A stretch of 64,000 nt of DNA from Caulobacter segnis (GCF_019931575.1 NZ_CP082923.1:248001-312000), one strand, 5' to 3'. Shown: positions 52,135 to 61,366, counted from the first letter of the stretch. Notes: generated from the letters alone by a model not told the origin. Program-made: numbers and translations.

Positions 52135-53066
52135 GCGATCTGGCCGTCGACGTCCGGGGGCTGAACAAGAGCTTCGGCCCGCGCCACGTGGTGCAGGACG
52201 TCTCGATCCAGGTGGGCAAGGGGCGGATCACCGGCTTCCTCGGCCCCAACGGCTCGGGCAAGACCACCACCCTGCGGATGCTGTGCGGCCTGCTGACGCC
52301 CGACAGTGGCGAGGGGGCGGTGCTGGGCCTGGACTTCCGCAAGGACGCCGAGGCCGTCAAGCGCCAGACCGGCTACATGACCCAGAAGTTCTCGCTCTAC
52401 GAGGACCTGTCGATCGAGGAGAACCTCGACTTCGTCGCCCGGGTCCACGAACTGGACCGGCGGCGCGAGCGGGTGAAGGAGAGCCTGGACCGACTGGGCC
52501 TGACCGCCCGCAAGAAGCAGCTGGCCGGCAGCCTGTCGGGCGGCTGGAAGCAGCGCCTGGCCCTGGCCGCCAGCGTCATGCACCAGCCCAAGCTGCTCCT
52601 GCTGGACGAGCCCACGGCGGGCGTCGATCCGAAGGCGCGGCGCGAGTTCTGGGACGAGATCCACGCCCTGTCCGGCGAGGGGCTGACCGTCATGGTCTCG
52701 ACCCACTACATGGACGAGGCCGAGCGCTGTCACGACATCGCCTATATCGCCTATGGGCGGCTGATGGCGCGGGGCACGGCGGACGAGGTGATCGCCGCCA
52801 GCGGTCTCGTCACCTTCCGCGCCGAAGGGCAGACCGCCGACGGCATGGGGGCGGACCGGCTGGCGCGCGCGCTGGCCGACAAGCCCGGCGTGGTCATGGC
52901 CGCTCCATTCGGCGCGGCCCTGCACGTCAGCGGCACGGACCGCGCCGCGCTGGAGGCCGCCATCGCCCCCTATCGCCAGGCGCCCCTGGAATGGACCGAG
53001 GTCCAGCCGACCCTGGAGGACGTCTTCATCCGCCTGATGGATCAGTCCTCGGACAACTTCCAATGA
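52131..53066 (+). CDS. ABC transporter ATPase subunit
   Basis: A 311-residue ATPase of the drug/YbhF type. Walker A is 'GPNGSGKTT', the signature 'LSGGWKQRLALAASVMH' and Walker B 'LLLLDEPTAGVD', with a switch His in 'VSTHYMDEAERC'. A C-terminal domain of about 80 residues follows. GTG start overlapping the hlyD stop; the ORF ends in a 4-base overlap with the permease. Only one ATPase domain is present, unlike the fused YbhF. Confidence 0.95.
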   Translation: MSDLAVDVRGLNKSFGPRHVVQDVSIQVGKGRITGFLGPNGSGKTTTLRMLCGLLTPDSGEGAVLGLDFRKDAEAVKRQTGYMTQKFSLYEDLSIEENLDFVARVHELDRRRERVKESLDRLGLTARKKQLAGSLSGGWKQRLALAASVMHQPKLLLLDEPTAGVDPKARREFWDEIHALSGEGLTVMVSTHYMDEAERCHDIAYIAYGRLMARGTADEVIAASGLVTFRAEGQTADGMGADRLARALADKPGVVMAAPFGAALHVSGTDRAALEAAIAPYRQAPLEWTEVQPTLEDVFIRLMDQSSDNFQ

Positions 53067-54211
53067 GCGCGACCCGAGAGAGAAGGCGAGGCCTCTCCGG
53101 CGCCCGCATACTGGCGGTGCTGATCAAGGAGTTCATCCAGCTCACCCGCGACCGGCTGACCTACGCCATGATCCTGGTCATGCCGATCGTGCAGCTCCTG
53201 CTGTTCGGCTACGCCATCAACAACGATCCTCGCGACCTGCCGACGGCGGTGCTGGTCCAGGACCAGGGGCCGATGGCCCGCTCGACCCTCTCGGCCCTGG
53301 TCAACAGCGGCTATTTCGAGATCGTCCGCGTGGCGGGATCGCCTCGCGAGCTGGACGAGGCGGTGGCGCGGGGCGAGGTGCAGTTCGCCCTGACCATCCC
53401 GGCTGACTTCACCCGCCGCGTGGTGCGTGGCGACGCGGCCCAGATCCTGGTCGAGGCCGACGCCTCGGACCCCGCCGCCACCGGCGGGGCGATCGCGGCT
53501 CTCGCCAGCCTGCCCCGCGTGGCCCTGTCGCGCGACCTGGTCGGCGCCGTGGCCAAATCCGGGAGCGATCCGTTCGAGGTGGTGATCCACCGCCGCTACA
53601 ACCCCGAGGCCATCACCGCGTACAATATCGTGCCGGGTCTCTTGGGCGTGATCCTGTCGATGACCCTGGTGATGATGACCTCGCTGGGCGTCACCCGAGA
53701 ATACGAGCGCGGGACCATGGAGAGCCTGCTGGCCACCCCCGCCAGGCCGATCGAGGTGATGATCGGCAAGCTGGCCCCCTATGTGGCCGTGGGTCTGATC
53801 CAGACGGCGGTGATCCTGATGCTGGCCCGGGCGTTGTTCGGCATCCCCATGGCCGGCGGCTGGGCGGCGCTGTCGCTGGGCGTCCTGTTGTTCATCGTCG
53901 GCTCGCTGTGCCTGGGCTTCCTGATCTCGACCGTGGCGCGCACCCAGCTGCAGGCGATGCAGATGTCGTTCTTCTACATCTTCCCGTCGATCCTGCTGTC
54001 GGGCTTCATGTTCCCGTTCCGGGGCATGCCCGGCTGGGCCCAGACCCTGGGCAGCGTGATCCCGGTGACGCATTTCCTGAGGGTGGTGCGCGGCGCCTTG
54101 CTCAAGGGGCTGGACATGGCTCAGCTATGGCCAAGTCTCGCGGCCCTCGGACTGTTCGTGCTGGTGGTCTCGGGGCTGGCGATGGCGCGCTATCGCACCA
54201 CGCTGGACTAG
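53063..54211 (+). CDS. ABC-2 type permease
   Basis: A 382-residue permease of the YbhR/YbhS type: TM1 ('MILVMPIVQLLLFGYAINNDP'), a large extracytoplasmic domain (about 50-190), then five TM segments with 'REYERGTMESLLATPARPIEVMIGKL' and 'SGFMFPFRGMPGWAQ'. Only a single permease gene is present, so the transporter is likely a homodimer. It completes the TetR-HlyD-ATPase-permease operon; no outer-membrane factor gene is adjacent. Confidence 0.94.
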   Translation: MSATRERRRGLSGARILAVLIKEFIQLTRDRLTYAMILVMPIVQLLLFGYAINNDPRDLPTAVLVQDQGPMARSTLSALVNSGYFEIVRVAGSPRELDEAVARGEVQFALTIPADFTRRVVRGDAAQILVEADASDPAATGGAIAALASLPRVALSRDLVGAVAKSGSDPFEVVIHRRYNPEAITAYNIVPGLLGVILSMTLVMMTSLGVTREYERGTMESLLATPARPIEVMIGKLAPYVAVGLIQTAVILMLARALFGIPMAGGWAALSLGVLLFIVGSLCLGFLISTVARTQLQAMQMSFFYIFPSILLSGFMFPFRGMPGWAQTLGSVIPVTHFLRVVRGALLKGLDMAQLWPSLAALGLFVLVVSGLAMARYRTTLD

Positions 54212-54557
54212 GTCACGTTTCGTTAAGAGTCCGTCGAGGACCTGACGAAGTCCGCCAAAAGGTGAGGATTTTCGGCGACGCTCCGCGAATGCTTGGCCAT
54301 TTCCTGGCTTGGAGCCCTTGCGTGCAAACGGTTCACGTGCGAACCCAACACAGCTGACGCTTATCTCTCGTGGATGTCGGCGGACACGCTCGGAAGACGA
54401 TTCTGAGGGGCGGTCTTGTTTAGCTTTCCTGAGCAAAGAGCAGGGGGCGAAACCTGACGAGTGTGTCCCTGCTGACACTTTCCCGTGGCGTTCGCCTTGG
54501 TATAACAGTGCTCGGTCGGTCTCCGGCCTGGGCAGGGCAATAGAGGGCTCTTCAACG
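54212..54557 (+). promoter_or_regulatory. Upstream region of the OmpA-family gene
   Basis: A 346-base, comparatively AT-rich region. TATAAC at 54501-54506 may be a -10 box. GTTC and GAAC half-sites flank a short spacer near 54330. No ORF with a family match is seen, though the OmpA frame is open back to 54309 without supporting features. Confidence 0.35.
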
Positions 54558-55763
54558 ATGAAACTCAACCTCCTGGCGGGAGCTGCTCTGGCCGCGGTGT
54601 TCGCCGCGTCGGGCGTTTCGGCCCAAGAGACCGGCTGGTACGGCGCGGTCGACCTTGGCTACCACTGGCCGCAGAGCATCAAGTCCGAGTCGGACCAGAA
54701 CGCTTCGGACGGCGCGCACTATCACTGGTCGTGGAAGTCCGAGAAGGACTGGACCGGTTTCGTCCGCCTCGGCTATCAGTTCAACCCGCACTGGCGCGCT
54801 GAAGTCGAGGGCGGCTATCGCCCCGGCGACCTGAAGAGCGTTCACGGCAACGCCGTCCGCGCCCAGCCCGTCGGCCTCTGCACCCCGGGCGTGACCCGCA
54901 CCGCCGCCGCTCCGACCTGCGGCTCGCCGGACGGTTCGATCGAGTCGTGGAGCCTGATGGCGAACGTCATCTATGACTTCGCTCCGGACTCCTGGCTGAA
55001 CCCGTTCCTGGGCGCCGGCGTCGGCATCAACCGTCTGGACGTCAAGGCCCTGGGCCAGTTCAGCGGCGTTGGCGCGATCACGACCACGAACCCCGCCATC
55101 CAGAACCTGACCGTCGACGACAACGACCTGGCCGTCGCTTGGCAGGCCATCGCTGGCGCTTCGATCAAGGCGACGGACAAGCTGAAGATCGACTTCACCT
55201 ACCGCTACATCACGGGCGCGGATCACACCTGGCAGACCACGGGCTCCAGCGCGATCCAGCCGGGCGCCTTCGAAGGCCAGTACAAGGACCAGTCGGTGAC
55301 CGTGGGTCTCCGCTACTCGTTCGCGTCGCCGCCGCCTCCGCCGCCCCCGCCCCCTCCGCCGCCGCCTCCGCCGCCGCCCCCTCCGCCGCCTCCCCCGCCG
55401 CCGCCGCCTCCGCCGCCGCCGCAGTATGAGGCCCGCGAGTTCATCGTGTACTTCCCGTTCGACCAATCGGTCCTGACGCCGGAAGCGCAATCGGTGGTCA
55501 CGGAAGCCGCGAAGTACGCCAACGACGGTCACGCGACCAAGATCGTTGTCGTCGGCCACACCGACACCTCGGGTTCGCCGAAGTACAACGTGAAGCTCTC
55601 GGAACGCCGCGCTAAGGCCGTCGCTGACGCCCTGGCCTCGCAAGGCGTCCCGACGTCGGCCCTGGCCGTCGACTGGAAGGGTGAAAGCGCTCCGGCCGTC
55701 GCCACCGGCGATGGCGTGAAGGAACCGCTGAACCGTCGCTCGACGATCTCGATCAACTTCTAA
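54558..55763 (+). CDS. OmpA-family protein with 31-proline linker
   Basis: A 401-residue outer-membrane protein. A signal peptide ('MKLNLLAGAALAAVFAASGVSAQ') is followed by an eight-strand barrel (about 25-256), an uninterrupted run of 31 Pro codons (55329-55421) and an OmpA-type peptidoglycan-binding domain ('FIVYFPFDQSVLTPEAQ', 'VVVVGHTDTSGS'-like, 'LSERRAKAVADAL', 'NRRSTISI'). It tethers the outer membrane to the wall. The polyproline stretch would form a rigid PPII rod of roughly 10 nm and may need EF-P for translation. The C-terminal domain has visible Asp and Arg contacts. Confidence 0.95.
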   Translation: MKLNLLAGAALAAVFAASGVSAQETGWYGAVDLGYHWPQSIKSESDQNASDGAHYHWSWKSEKDWTGFVRLGYQFNPHWRAEVEGGYRPGDLKSVHGNAVRAQPVGLCTPGVTRTAAAPTCGSPDGSIESWSLMANVIYDFAPDSWLNPFLGAGVGINRLDVKALGQFSGVGAITTTNPAIQNLTVDDNDLAVAWQAIAGASIKATDKLKIDFTYRYITGADHTWQTTGSSAIQPGAFEGQYKDQSVTVGLRYSFASPPPPPPPPPPPPPPPPPPPPPPPPPPPPPPPQYEAREFIVYFPFDQSVLTPEAQSVVTEAAKYANDGHATKIVVVGHTDTSGSPKYNVKLSERRAKAVADALASQGVPTSALAVDWKGESAPAVATGDGVKEPLNRRSTISINF

Positions 55764-55789
55764 GATCGAATCGACTGAAGACTCGGGAG

Positions 55790-55822
55790 GGCCCGGCGGA
55801 AACGCCGGGCCCTTTCTCTTTG
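55790..55822 (+). terminator. Rho-independent terminator of the ompA-like gene
   Basis: A perfect 10-bp G+C stem (55790-55799 with 55804-55813), GAAA loop, followed by TTTCTCTTT. It lies 26 bases after the stop. Confidence 0.92.
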
Positions 55823-56165
55823 TCCGGACTCCAACGCCGAATCTCGGGGCGGCGACGCTTGGCGGCCGGGTCCATCGATCCCACATTTGATCCGAAGGCC
55901 CGGTTTCCGGGGCTTTCGTCGAGGTGGTCCCCGGCGACATCCGAAGGGGCGCTGTCCACCGTCGACCACTATCCCTTGTGGTCAGCTTGTTGACGAACGG
56001 CGTTGTCCGGGGGCGGATGTCCAGGGGGCTCTTGCGGCGTACCGCGGCGGCTGAAAAAAGTTCGCTCAGGCAACCCCTTGTCCCGCCTAGGCAAGTTGCG
56101 GCCGTTCACAGCTTGTTAACGAAAAACTCAGCCCAGGGGCGTTGACGAGTCGTTCACCACTGTGG

Positions 56166-56211
56166 CCCCATATCTGGGTTGAGGGGGCTCCTCAGCCACA
56201 AGATATAGCGG
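56166..56211 (+). promoter_or_regulatory. Candidate NrdR boxes upstream of nrdA
   Basis: CCACAAGATATAGCGG (56196-56211) matches the NrdR box well; read in reverse it is close to the consensus ACACTATATCTTGTGT. A second, weaker site CCCCATATCTGGGTTG lies at 56166-56181, 30 bases upstream, about three helical turns. Tandem boxes at this spacing are the usual arrangement. No NrdR gene is in the window. The remaining stretch back to 55823 has no ORF with family similarity. Confidence 0.65.
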
Positions 56212-56267
56212 CTGACCGGGGTTATTCCCTTCTCCGGAACACGCTGATTGAGCAATGGAATTTGGTC

Positions 56268-58145
56268 ATGAACGGCAGTGAAGCGGCGAAGACGAGCGTT
56301 CGGAAAGAAGCCCGGCTGGCGGCGATCAAGCCGAGCAAGCGGCCCCAGCTGGCGCTGGTGCGGAAGGTGGAGGTCGATCGCTCGCGCGACGCCCTGCTGA
56401 CCGACTTCGGCAAGACCACCCTGGAAGATCGCTATCTGCTGCCGGGCGAGTCCTACCAGGACATGTTCGCGCGCGTGTCGACGGCCTTCGCCGACGACGC
56501 CGACCACGCCCAGCGCGTCTATGACTATATGAGCCGCCTGTGGTTCATGCCGGCCACGCCGGTGCTGTCGAACGGCGGCGCCGACCGCGGCCTGCCGATC
56601 AGCTGCTTCCTCAACGCCGTCAACGACAGCCTGGACGGCATCCTGGGCGTCTGGAACGAGAACGTCTGGCTGGCCGCCAATGGCGGCGGCATCGGCACCT
56701 ACTGGGGCGGCGTCCGCTCCATCGGCGAGAAGGTCAAGGGCCAGGGCCAGACCTCGGGCATCATCCCCTTCATCCGCGTGATGGACTCGCTGACCCTGGC
56801 CATCTCGCAAGGCTCGCTGCGTCGCGGCTCGGCCGCCGTCTATCTCGACATCCACCACCCGGAAATCGAAGAGTTCCTCGAGATCCGCAAGCCGTCGGGC
56901 GACTTCAACCGCAAGTCCCTGAACCTGCACCACGGTCTCAGCATCACCGACGAGTTCATGCACGCCGTGCGTGACGGGACCAAGTTCGGCCTGCGCTCGC
57001 CCAAGACCAACGAGGTCCTGCGCGAGGTCGACGCCCGCGCCCTGTGGCAGAAGGTTTTGGAACTGCGCCTGCAGACCGGCGAGCCCTACCTGATCTTCTC
57101 CGACACGGTGAACCGCGCCATGCCCTCGTTCCAGCGTGAGCTGGGCCTGAAGGTGCGCCAGTCGAACCTGTGCAGCGAGATCATGCTGCACACCGGCACC
57201 GATCACCTGGACCAGGAGCGCACCGCCGTCTGCTGCCTGTCGTCGGTCAACGCCGAGACCTATCTGGAATGGCGCGACCACCCGACGTTCATCGAGGACG
57301 TCATGCGCTTCCTCGACAACGTCCTGCAGGACTTCATCGACCGCGCGCCCGACGCGGCCTCGACCGCCGCCTACGCCGCCATGCGCGAGCGTTCGGTGGG
57401 CCTGGGCCTGATGGGCTTCCACAGCTTCCTGCAGAGCCAGAACGTCCCGTTCGAGAGCGCCCTGGCCAAGAGCTGGAACATGCGGATGTTCAAGCACCTG
57501 CGCCGCGAGGCCGACAAGGCCTCGATCGCGCTGGGCGAGGAGAAGGGCCCGTGCCCGGACGCCGCCGATCGCGGCTCCAAGGAGCGCTTCGCCCACAAGC
57601 TGGCCATCGCCCCGACCGCGTCGATCTCGATCATCTGCGGCGGCACCTCGGCGGGCATCGAGCCGATCCCGGCCAACATCTACACCCACAAGACCCTGTC
57701 GGGCTCGTTCGCGGTCAAGAACCCCTATCTGGAGAAGCTGCTCGAGGAGAAGGGCCAGAACACCGACGCGGTGTGGGGCTCGATCCTGGAGCACGAGGGC
57801 TCGGTCCAGCACCTCGACTTCCTGAACCAGGACGAGAAGGACGTCTACAAGACCGCCTTCGAGCTGGATCAGCGCTGGGTGATCGAGCTGGCCGCCGACC
57901 GCACGCCGGAAATCTGCCAGAGCCAGTCGGTCAACGTCTTCCTGCCGGGCGACGTCGACAAGTGGGACCTGCACATGCTGCACTGGATGGCCTGGGAGCG
58001 CGGCGTGAAGTCGCTGTACTACCTGCGCTCCAAGTCGGTGCAGCGCGCGGCCTACGCCGGCGCCGAGGACAAGGCCGAAGCGGTCGCCAGCGGCTTCGAC
58101 GTTCCGGAAAAGACCGACTACGACGAGTGCCTCGCCTGCCAATAA
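56268..58145 (+). CDS. nrdA: Ribonucleotide reductase alpha subunit without ATP cone
   Basis: A 625-residue class I catalytic subunit converting NDPs to dNDPs. Cys113 ('ISCF') and Cys323 (in 'AVCCLSS') are the likely redox pair. 'NLCSE' (Asn300, Cys302, Glu304) holds the thiyl-radical Cys. The C-terminal shuttle pair is in 'ECLACQ'. Compared with E. coli NrdA the N-terminal ATP cone (about 95 residues) is missing, so overall dATP control must differ. nrdB does not follow; the next gene is unrelated. ATG 56268 was chosen because no family-like residues precede it. Confidence 0.95.
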   Translation: MNGSEAAKTSVRKEARLAAIKPSKRPQLALVRKVEVDRSRDALLTDFGKTTLEDRYLLPGESYQDMFARVSTAFADDADHAQRVYDYMSRLWFMPATPVLSNGGADRGLPISCFLNAVNDSLDGILGVWNENVWLAANGGGIGTYWGGVRSIGEKVKGQGQTSGIIPFIRVMDSLTLAISQGSLRRGSAAVYLDIHHPEIEEFLEIRKPSGDFNRKSLNLHHGLSITDEFMHAVRDGTKFGLRSPKTNEVLREVDARALWQKVLELRLQTGEPYLIFSDTVNRAMPSFQRELGLKVRQSNLCSEIMLHTGTDHLDQERTAVCCLSSVNAETYLEWRDHPTFIEDVMRFLDNVLQDFIDRAPDAASTAAYAAMRERSVGLGLMGFHSFLQSQNVPFESALAKSWNMRMFKHLRREADKASIALGEEKGPCPDAADRGSKERFAHKLAIAPTASISIICGGTSAGIEPIPANIYTHKTLSGSFAVKNPYLEKLLEEKGQNTDAVWGSILEHEGSVQHLDFLNQDEKDVYKTAFELDQRWVIELAADRTPEICQSQSVNVFLPGDVDKWDLHMLHWMAWERGVKSLYYLRSKSVQRAAYAGAEDKAEAVASGFDVPEKTDYDECLACQ

Positions 58146-58326
58146 AGGCGTCACGAGCGTATGATATCCGGGCGGCGGCGCGAGCGATCGGCGCCGCCGT
58201 TTCGCGTTTCGGCTCCGTGGGGGAACCCGAGACGTTGATGGCGGTTCACCATGTGCGCATTCGTCACCGTGGACAGGCGGCGAGAAGCGCGTAGGCTGGA
58301 CGTCCATTGGGATTGGGGAATCCGAG

Positions 58327-59340
58327 ATGCGGGTCGCTGGGGAGCGTACCGTCTTCTGCTTGATGGCCTTGGTGGCGACCATGGCCAGCGCGTACGCGGG
58401 CGGCGCCTGCGCGGCCCAACTGGCCGGCAAGCAGGCTGGCAAGCCCGCCAAGGCGGCCAAGGCCCCTGTGACGCCCGCTCCCGCCCAGATGTCCTTCCAG
58501 CTGAAGCCCGAGACCCTGCGCCCCCTGGATCCGGCGAAGATGGACTCCGCCGGCATGACCGGCTTCGCCGCGCGCGACGTCGCCGCGCCGGAGGCTGAGC
58601 TGGATGGCGGCTTCGCCCTCTCGCCCGCCGCCGTGGCCGGCGACGCCCGCCTCCTCGACGCCGACCGCTACTATGACGGCGCGGGCCCGGTGACCTGGCG
58701 CTCGAACGCCTTCACCCGCCAGGCCCAGGCCGGCGGCCCGATCGACAGCGTCCGCGTCTCGATGGCCGGCGTGGCCAAGACCGCCGCCGTCGCGCCCCTG
58801 ACCCTGGTCCGTCCCGATAGCGACGCCTACGACGTCCAGGACGTCGACGTCACCGTCACGCGGGGCTGGCCCTCGGCCGTCTCGCTGAAGGGCCGCAAGT
58901 TCGCCCTGGACGTCACGCCGCACGCCGGGATCGGCTATGGCGGGGCCGGCGGCTCGGCCGAGGCCGGCGCCACCGTGCGCCTGGGCAAGAAGAAGAACAT
59001 GGGCGACCGGGTGAACGACGCCCTGGGCGTGCGTGAGGGCGACGAGGCTTTCGGCGACCGGGGGCGCTGGTACATCTTCGCCGCCGCCAGCGGCCGGGCC
59101 GTGGGCCTGAACATGCTGCGCGGCCAGAACGGCGACTGGAGCCGCGCGGGCCTGACCCAGGACGTCACCAGCCGCCTGATCGGCGACAGCCAGGCCGGCG
59201 TCGCCTGGCGGCGCGGGCCGATGCAGGCTTCGCTGGGCTATATCCACCGAGAGATCCGGGCCAAGGAAGGCATCATGGGTCTGGCGACCCAGAAGGATGA
59301 CGTGGTCGCCCTGTCATTCAGCCTGAAGCCGCACTGGTAG
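58327..59340 (+). CDS. Exported beta-barrel protein resembling LpxR/DUF2219
   Basis: A 337-residue protein with a signal peptide ('FCLMALVATMASAYAGG'), an Ala/Lys/Pro-rich linker, an unusual middle region and a C-terminal segment (about 190-337). The latter recalls LpxR-family (DUF2219) outer-membrane proteins: 'GNVNT'-like 'AEAGATVRLG', 'WYIFAAASGRAVGLNML' and 'DSQAGVAWRRGPMQASLGYIHREI'. LpxR removes a lipid A acyl chain, but the N-terminal catalytic part is not recognisable, so enzymatic activity should not be assumed. It ends in 'LKPHW' with a terminal aromatic. Confidence 0.6.
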   Translation: MRVAGERTVFCLMALVATMASAYAGGACAAQLAGKQAGKPAKAAKAPVTPAPAQMSFQLKPETLRPLDPAKMDSAGMTGFAARDVAAPEAELDGGFALSPAAVAGDARLLDADRYYDGAGPVTWRSNAFTRQAQAGGPIDSVRVSMAGVAKTAAVAPLTLVRPDSDAYDVQDVDVTVTRGWPSAVSLKGRKFALDVTPHAGIGYGGAGGSAEAGATVRLGKKKNMGDRVNDALGVREGDEAFGDRGRWYIFAAASGRAVGLNMLRGQNGDWSRAGLTQDVTSRLIGDSQAGVAWRRGPMQASLGYIHREIRAKEGIMGLATQKDDVVALSFSLKPHW

Positions 59341-59423
59341 GGGCTCTTTTCCCCTATTAAGCTTGTGTTTCCGGCCGCTATCATGCAGCAAGCGCCGTCC
59401 CGTCCACTGCCGCCAGCGAGATC

Positions 59424-59765
59424 ATGAGCGAGAGCGAGCCCCCGCGCCGCAAGACCTTGAGCCTGAAGAGCCCGGTCGCCGCCCCCGGCGGGCCGCCGCC
59501 GCTCGAACGCATGGTCAAGCCGTCGGCCCGCACCACCGTGTTCACGGGGTCCCAGGCCGCGCCGCCGCCCCCGCCGCCCCCCGCGCCGACGGGCGACTGG
59601 AAGTGCAAGCCCTGTGGCGCCCGTTTCGACCCGCCGGCCGAGCTGGCCGACGAGGACCATGTCCGCTGCCCCTCGTGCAACGCCCGCCTGGGCCTGGCCT
59701 CGGACTTCCGCGCCGACCCGCCGAACGTCGCCAAGCTGCGCGCCCGCTGGCTGAAGAAGGCCTGA
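59424..59765 (+). CDS. Small zinc-ribbon protein
   Basis: A 113-residue protein. The first half is Pro-rich and disordered, including a run of seven Pro ('APPPPPPPAP'). The second half is a zinc ribbon with 'CKPC' and 'CPSC' separated by 21 residues, followed by a basic helix ('KLRARWLKKA'). It probably binds RNA or protein; the function is unknown. It converges on the SDR gene with a 13-base gap. Confidence 0.75.
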   Translation: MSESEPPRRKTLSLKSPVAAPGGPPPLERMVKPSARTTVFTGSQAAPPPPPPPAPTGDWKCKPCGARFDPPAELADEDHVRCPSCNARLGLASDFRADPPNVAKLRARWLKKA

Positions 59766-59778
59766 CGCGCCGGCGGGC

Positions 59779-60534
59779 TCAGCCGCCGAACGCGCGCCGC
59801 TTGGCCAGATCGACGGCGTCCTCGCCGGCCGGGAAATGGATCCGACCCGTGGTGTCGTTCGCCGCCGCCCAGACTGCCTGGGCGACGTCGATCTCCTTCG
59901 TCGTCATCGCGGGCGTGGCGAAGGCCGTGAAGATCGGCGCGGCGAAGCCCTCGTAGGGCTTGGGGATCAGGTCCAGCGGATTGATCGACGTGTTCTGGGT
60001 GAACCGGGTGGTGGGGGCGTAGCCGGGCTCGACCAGCTTCACGCGGACGTCGAAATAGCCAAGCTCCAGGGCCAGGGATTCCGAGAAACCCTCGATCGCC
60101 TGCTTGCTGGCCTTGTACGCCGCGGCGAGCGGGAAGGCGGCCAGGGTGACGCTGGACGTCACATTGACGATGACGCCTGCACGGCGGCTCCGCATTCGCG
60201 GGATGACGGCCTGGCACATGGCCATGACGCCGAAGGTGTTGGTCTCGAACACCTTGCGGATATGCGCCATCGGCGTGGCCTCGAAGGCGCCGACCACGCC
60301 GATGCCGGCATTGTTGACCAGGACGTCGATCGGCCCGACGGCCTCGACACAGTCGGCGATGCTGCGCGGGTCGGTGACGTCGAGCGGCGCGATCCGCAGG
60401 GCCTCCGAGCGCGGCAGGATGGCGGGGTCGGGCCGGCGCATGGTGGCGACGACGTTCCAGCCCTTGGCCAGGAAATGGCGGGCCGTCTCGAGGCCGTAGC
60501 CGGAGGACGCGCCGGTGATCAGGATGGTGGGCAT
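59779..60534 (-). CDS. SDR family oxidoreductase
   Basis: A 251-residue short-chain dehydrogenase. The NAD(P)-binding 'TGASSGYG', 'NNAGIG', catalytic Ser in 'NVTSSVTLAA' and 'YKASK' (Tyr and Lys) are all present. It is the classical SDR type used on small carbonyls; the substrate is unknown. Divergent from the HAD gene. The AraC regulator at 61363-62274 is of the cupin type that often controls an SDR gene. Confidence 0.92.
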   Translation of the reverse strand: MPTILITGASSGYGLETARHFLAKGWNVVATMRRPDPAILPRSEALRIAPLDVTDPRSIADCVEAVGPIDVLVNNAGIGVVGAFEATPMAHIRKVFETNTFGVMAMCQAVIPRMRSRRAGVIVNVTSSVTLAAFPLAAAYKASKQAIEGFSESLALELGYFDVRVKLVEPGYAPTTRFTQNTSINPLDLIPKPYEGFAAPIFTAFATPAMTTKEIDVAQAVWAAANDTTGRIHFPAGEDAVDLAKRRAFGG

Positions 60535-60691
60535 GAAGGACCTCCAAGGATGGGACGATCGCTTCACTACGGGCAAAGGCTGGGACGGACGATAATCAAA
60601 GATCCATAATTCGTTTCCAACTATCCATATCCGGGACGCGATGATAGGACGGCGCGCAGGGCCATCGGCCCCACGGGAAGAGGAGAGCGGA

Positions 60692-61366
60692 ATGCGGACG
60701 CGGCCGATCGATGCGGTTCTCCTGGACATGGACGGAACGATCCTGACCTCGATCAAGGCGGCCGAGCGCGTCTGGGCCGCCTGGGCGGTGGGGCGCGGTC
60801 TCGACGTCGAGGCCTTCCTGCCGACGATCCATGGCGTCCAGTCGGTCGAGACCATTCGGCGTCTGGGCCTGCCCGGCGTCGATCCAGAACAAGAGGCCGC
60901 GGCGATCACGCGGGCCGAGATCGCGGACGTCGTCGGGATCGAGGCGATCGCCGGCGCCGCCGCCTTCCTGGCCGCGCTCGCGGTGGATCGCTGGGCCATC
61001 GTCACCTCGGCCCCGCGCGCCCTGGCCCTGCGGCGGATCGAGGCGGCCGGCCTGCCCGTCCCGCCGCTGCTGATCGCCGCCGAGGACGTGGCGCGCGGCA
61101 AGCCGGCCCCCGACTGCTTCCAGCTGGCGGCCCAGCGGCTGGGGACCACGGCGGACCGCTGCCTGGTCGTCGAGGACTCCGTGGCCGGCGTCGCCGCCGC
61201 CGAAAGCGCCGGCGCGATGGTGCTGGTCGTGACCGCCACCCATCACGCGCCGATGGACTTCCCGCATCCGGCGATCCTGGACTATCGCGAGCTGACGCTC
61301 GAGCCGTCCGATGGCGCGCTCGCCATCCGCCACGCCGCGCGGACCTGGGCGCTGCGCGGAGCCTAG
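60692..61366 (+). CDS. HAD-family phosphatase
   Basis: A 224-residue HAD hydrolase: motif I 'LLDMDGTIL' (nucleophile Asp), motif II 'IVTSAPRALA' and motif III/IV 'GKPAPDCFQLAAQRLG...VVEDSVAG'. The cap domain is of the small helical type found in sugar-phosphate phosphatases (GPP/YfbT). ATG 60692 follows AGAGGAGAGCGG. Stop overlaps the convergent AraC gene by 4 bases. Confidence 0.93.
   Translation: MRTRPIDAVLLDMDGTILTSIKAAERVWAAWAVGRGLDVEAFLPTIHGVQSVETIRRLGLPGVDPEQEAAAITRAEIADVVGIEAIAGAAAFLAALAVDRWAIVTSAPRALALRRIEAAGLPVPPLLIAAEDVARGKPAPDCFQLAAQRLGTTADRCLVVEDSVAGVAAAESAGAMVLVVTATHHAPMDFPHPAILDYRELTLEPSDGALAIRHAARTWALRGA

Noticed and set aside
54330-54346. Possible LexA box upstream of the OmpA gene
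   Set aside because: The GTTC and GAAC halves are inverted with a 6-base spacer; the alphaproteobacterial LexA box is a direct GTTC-N7-GTTC.
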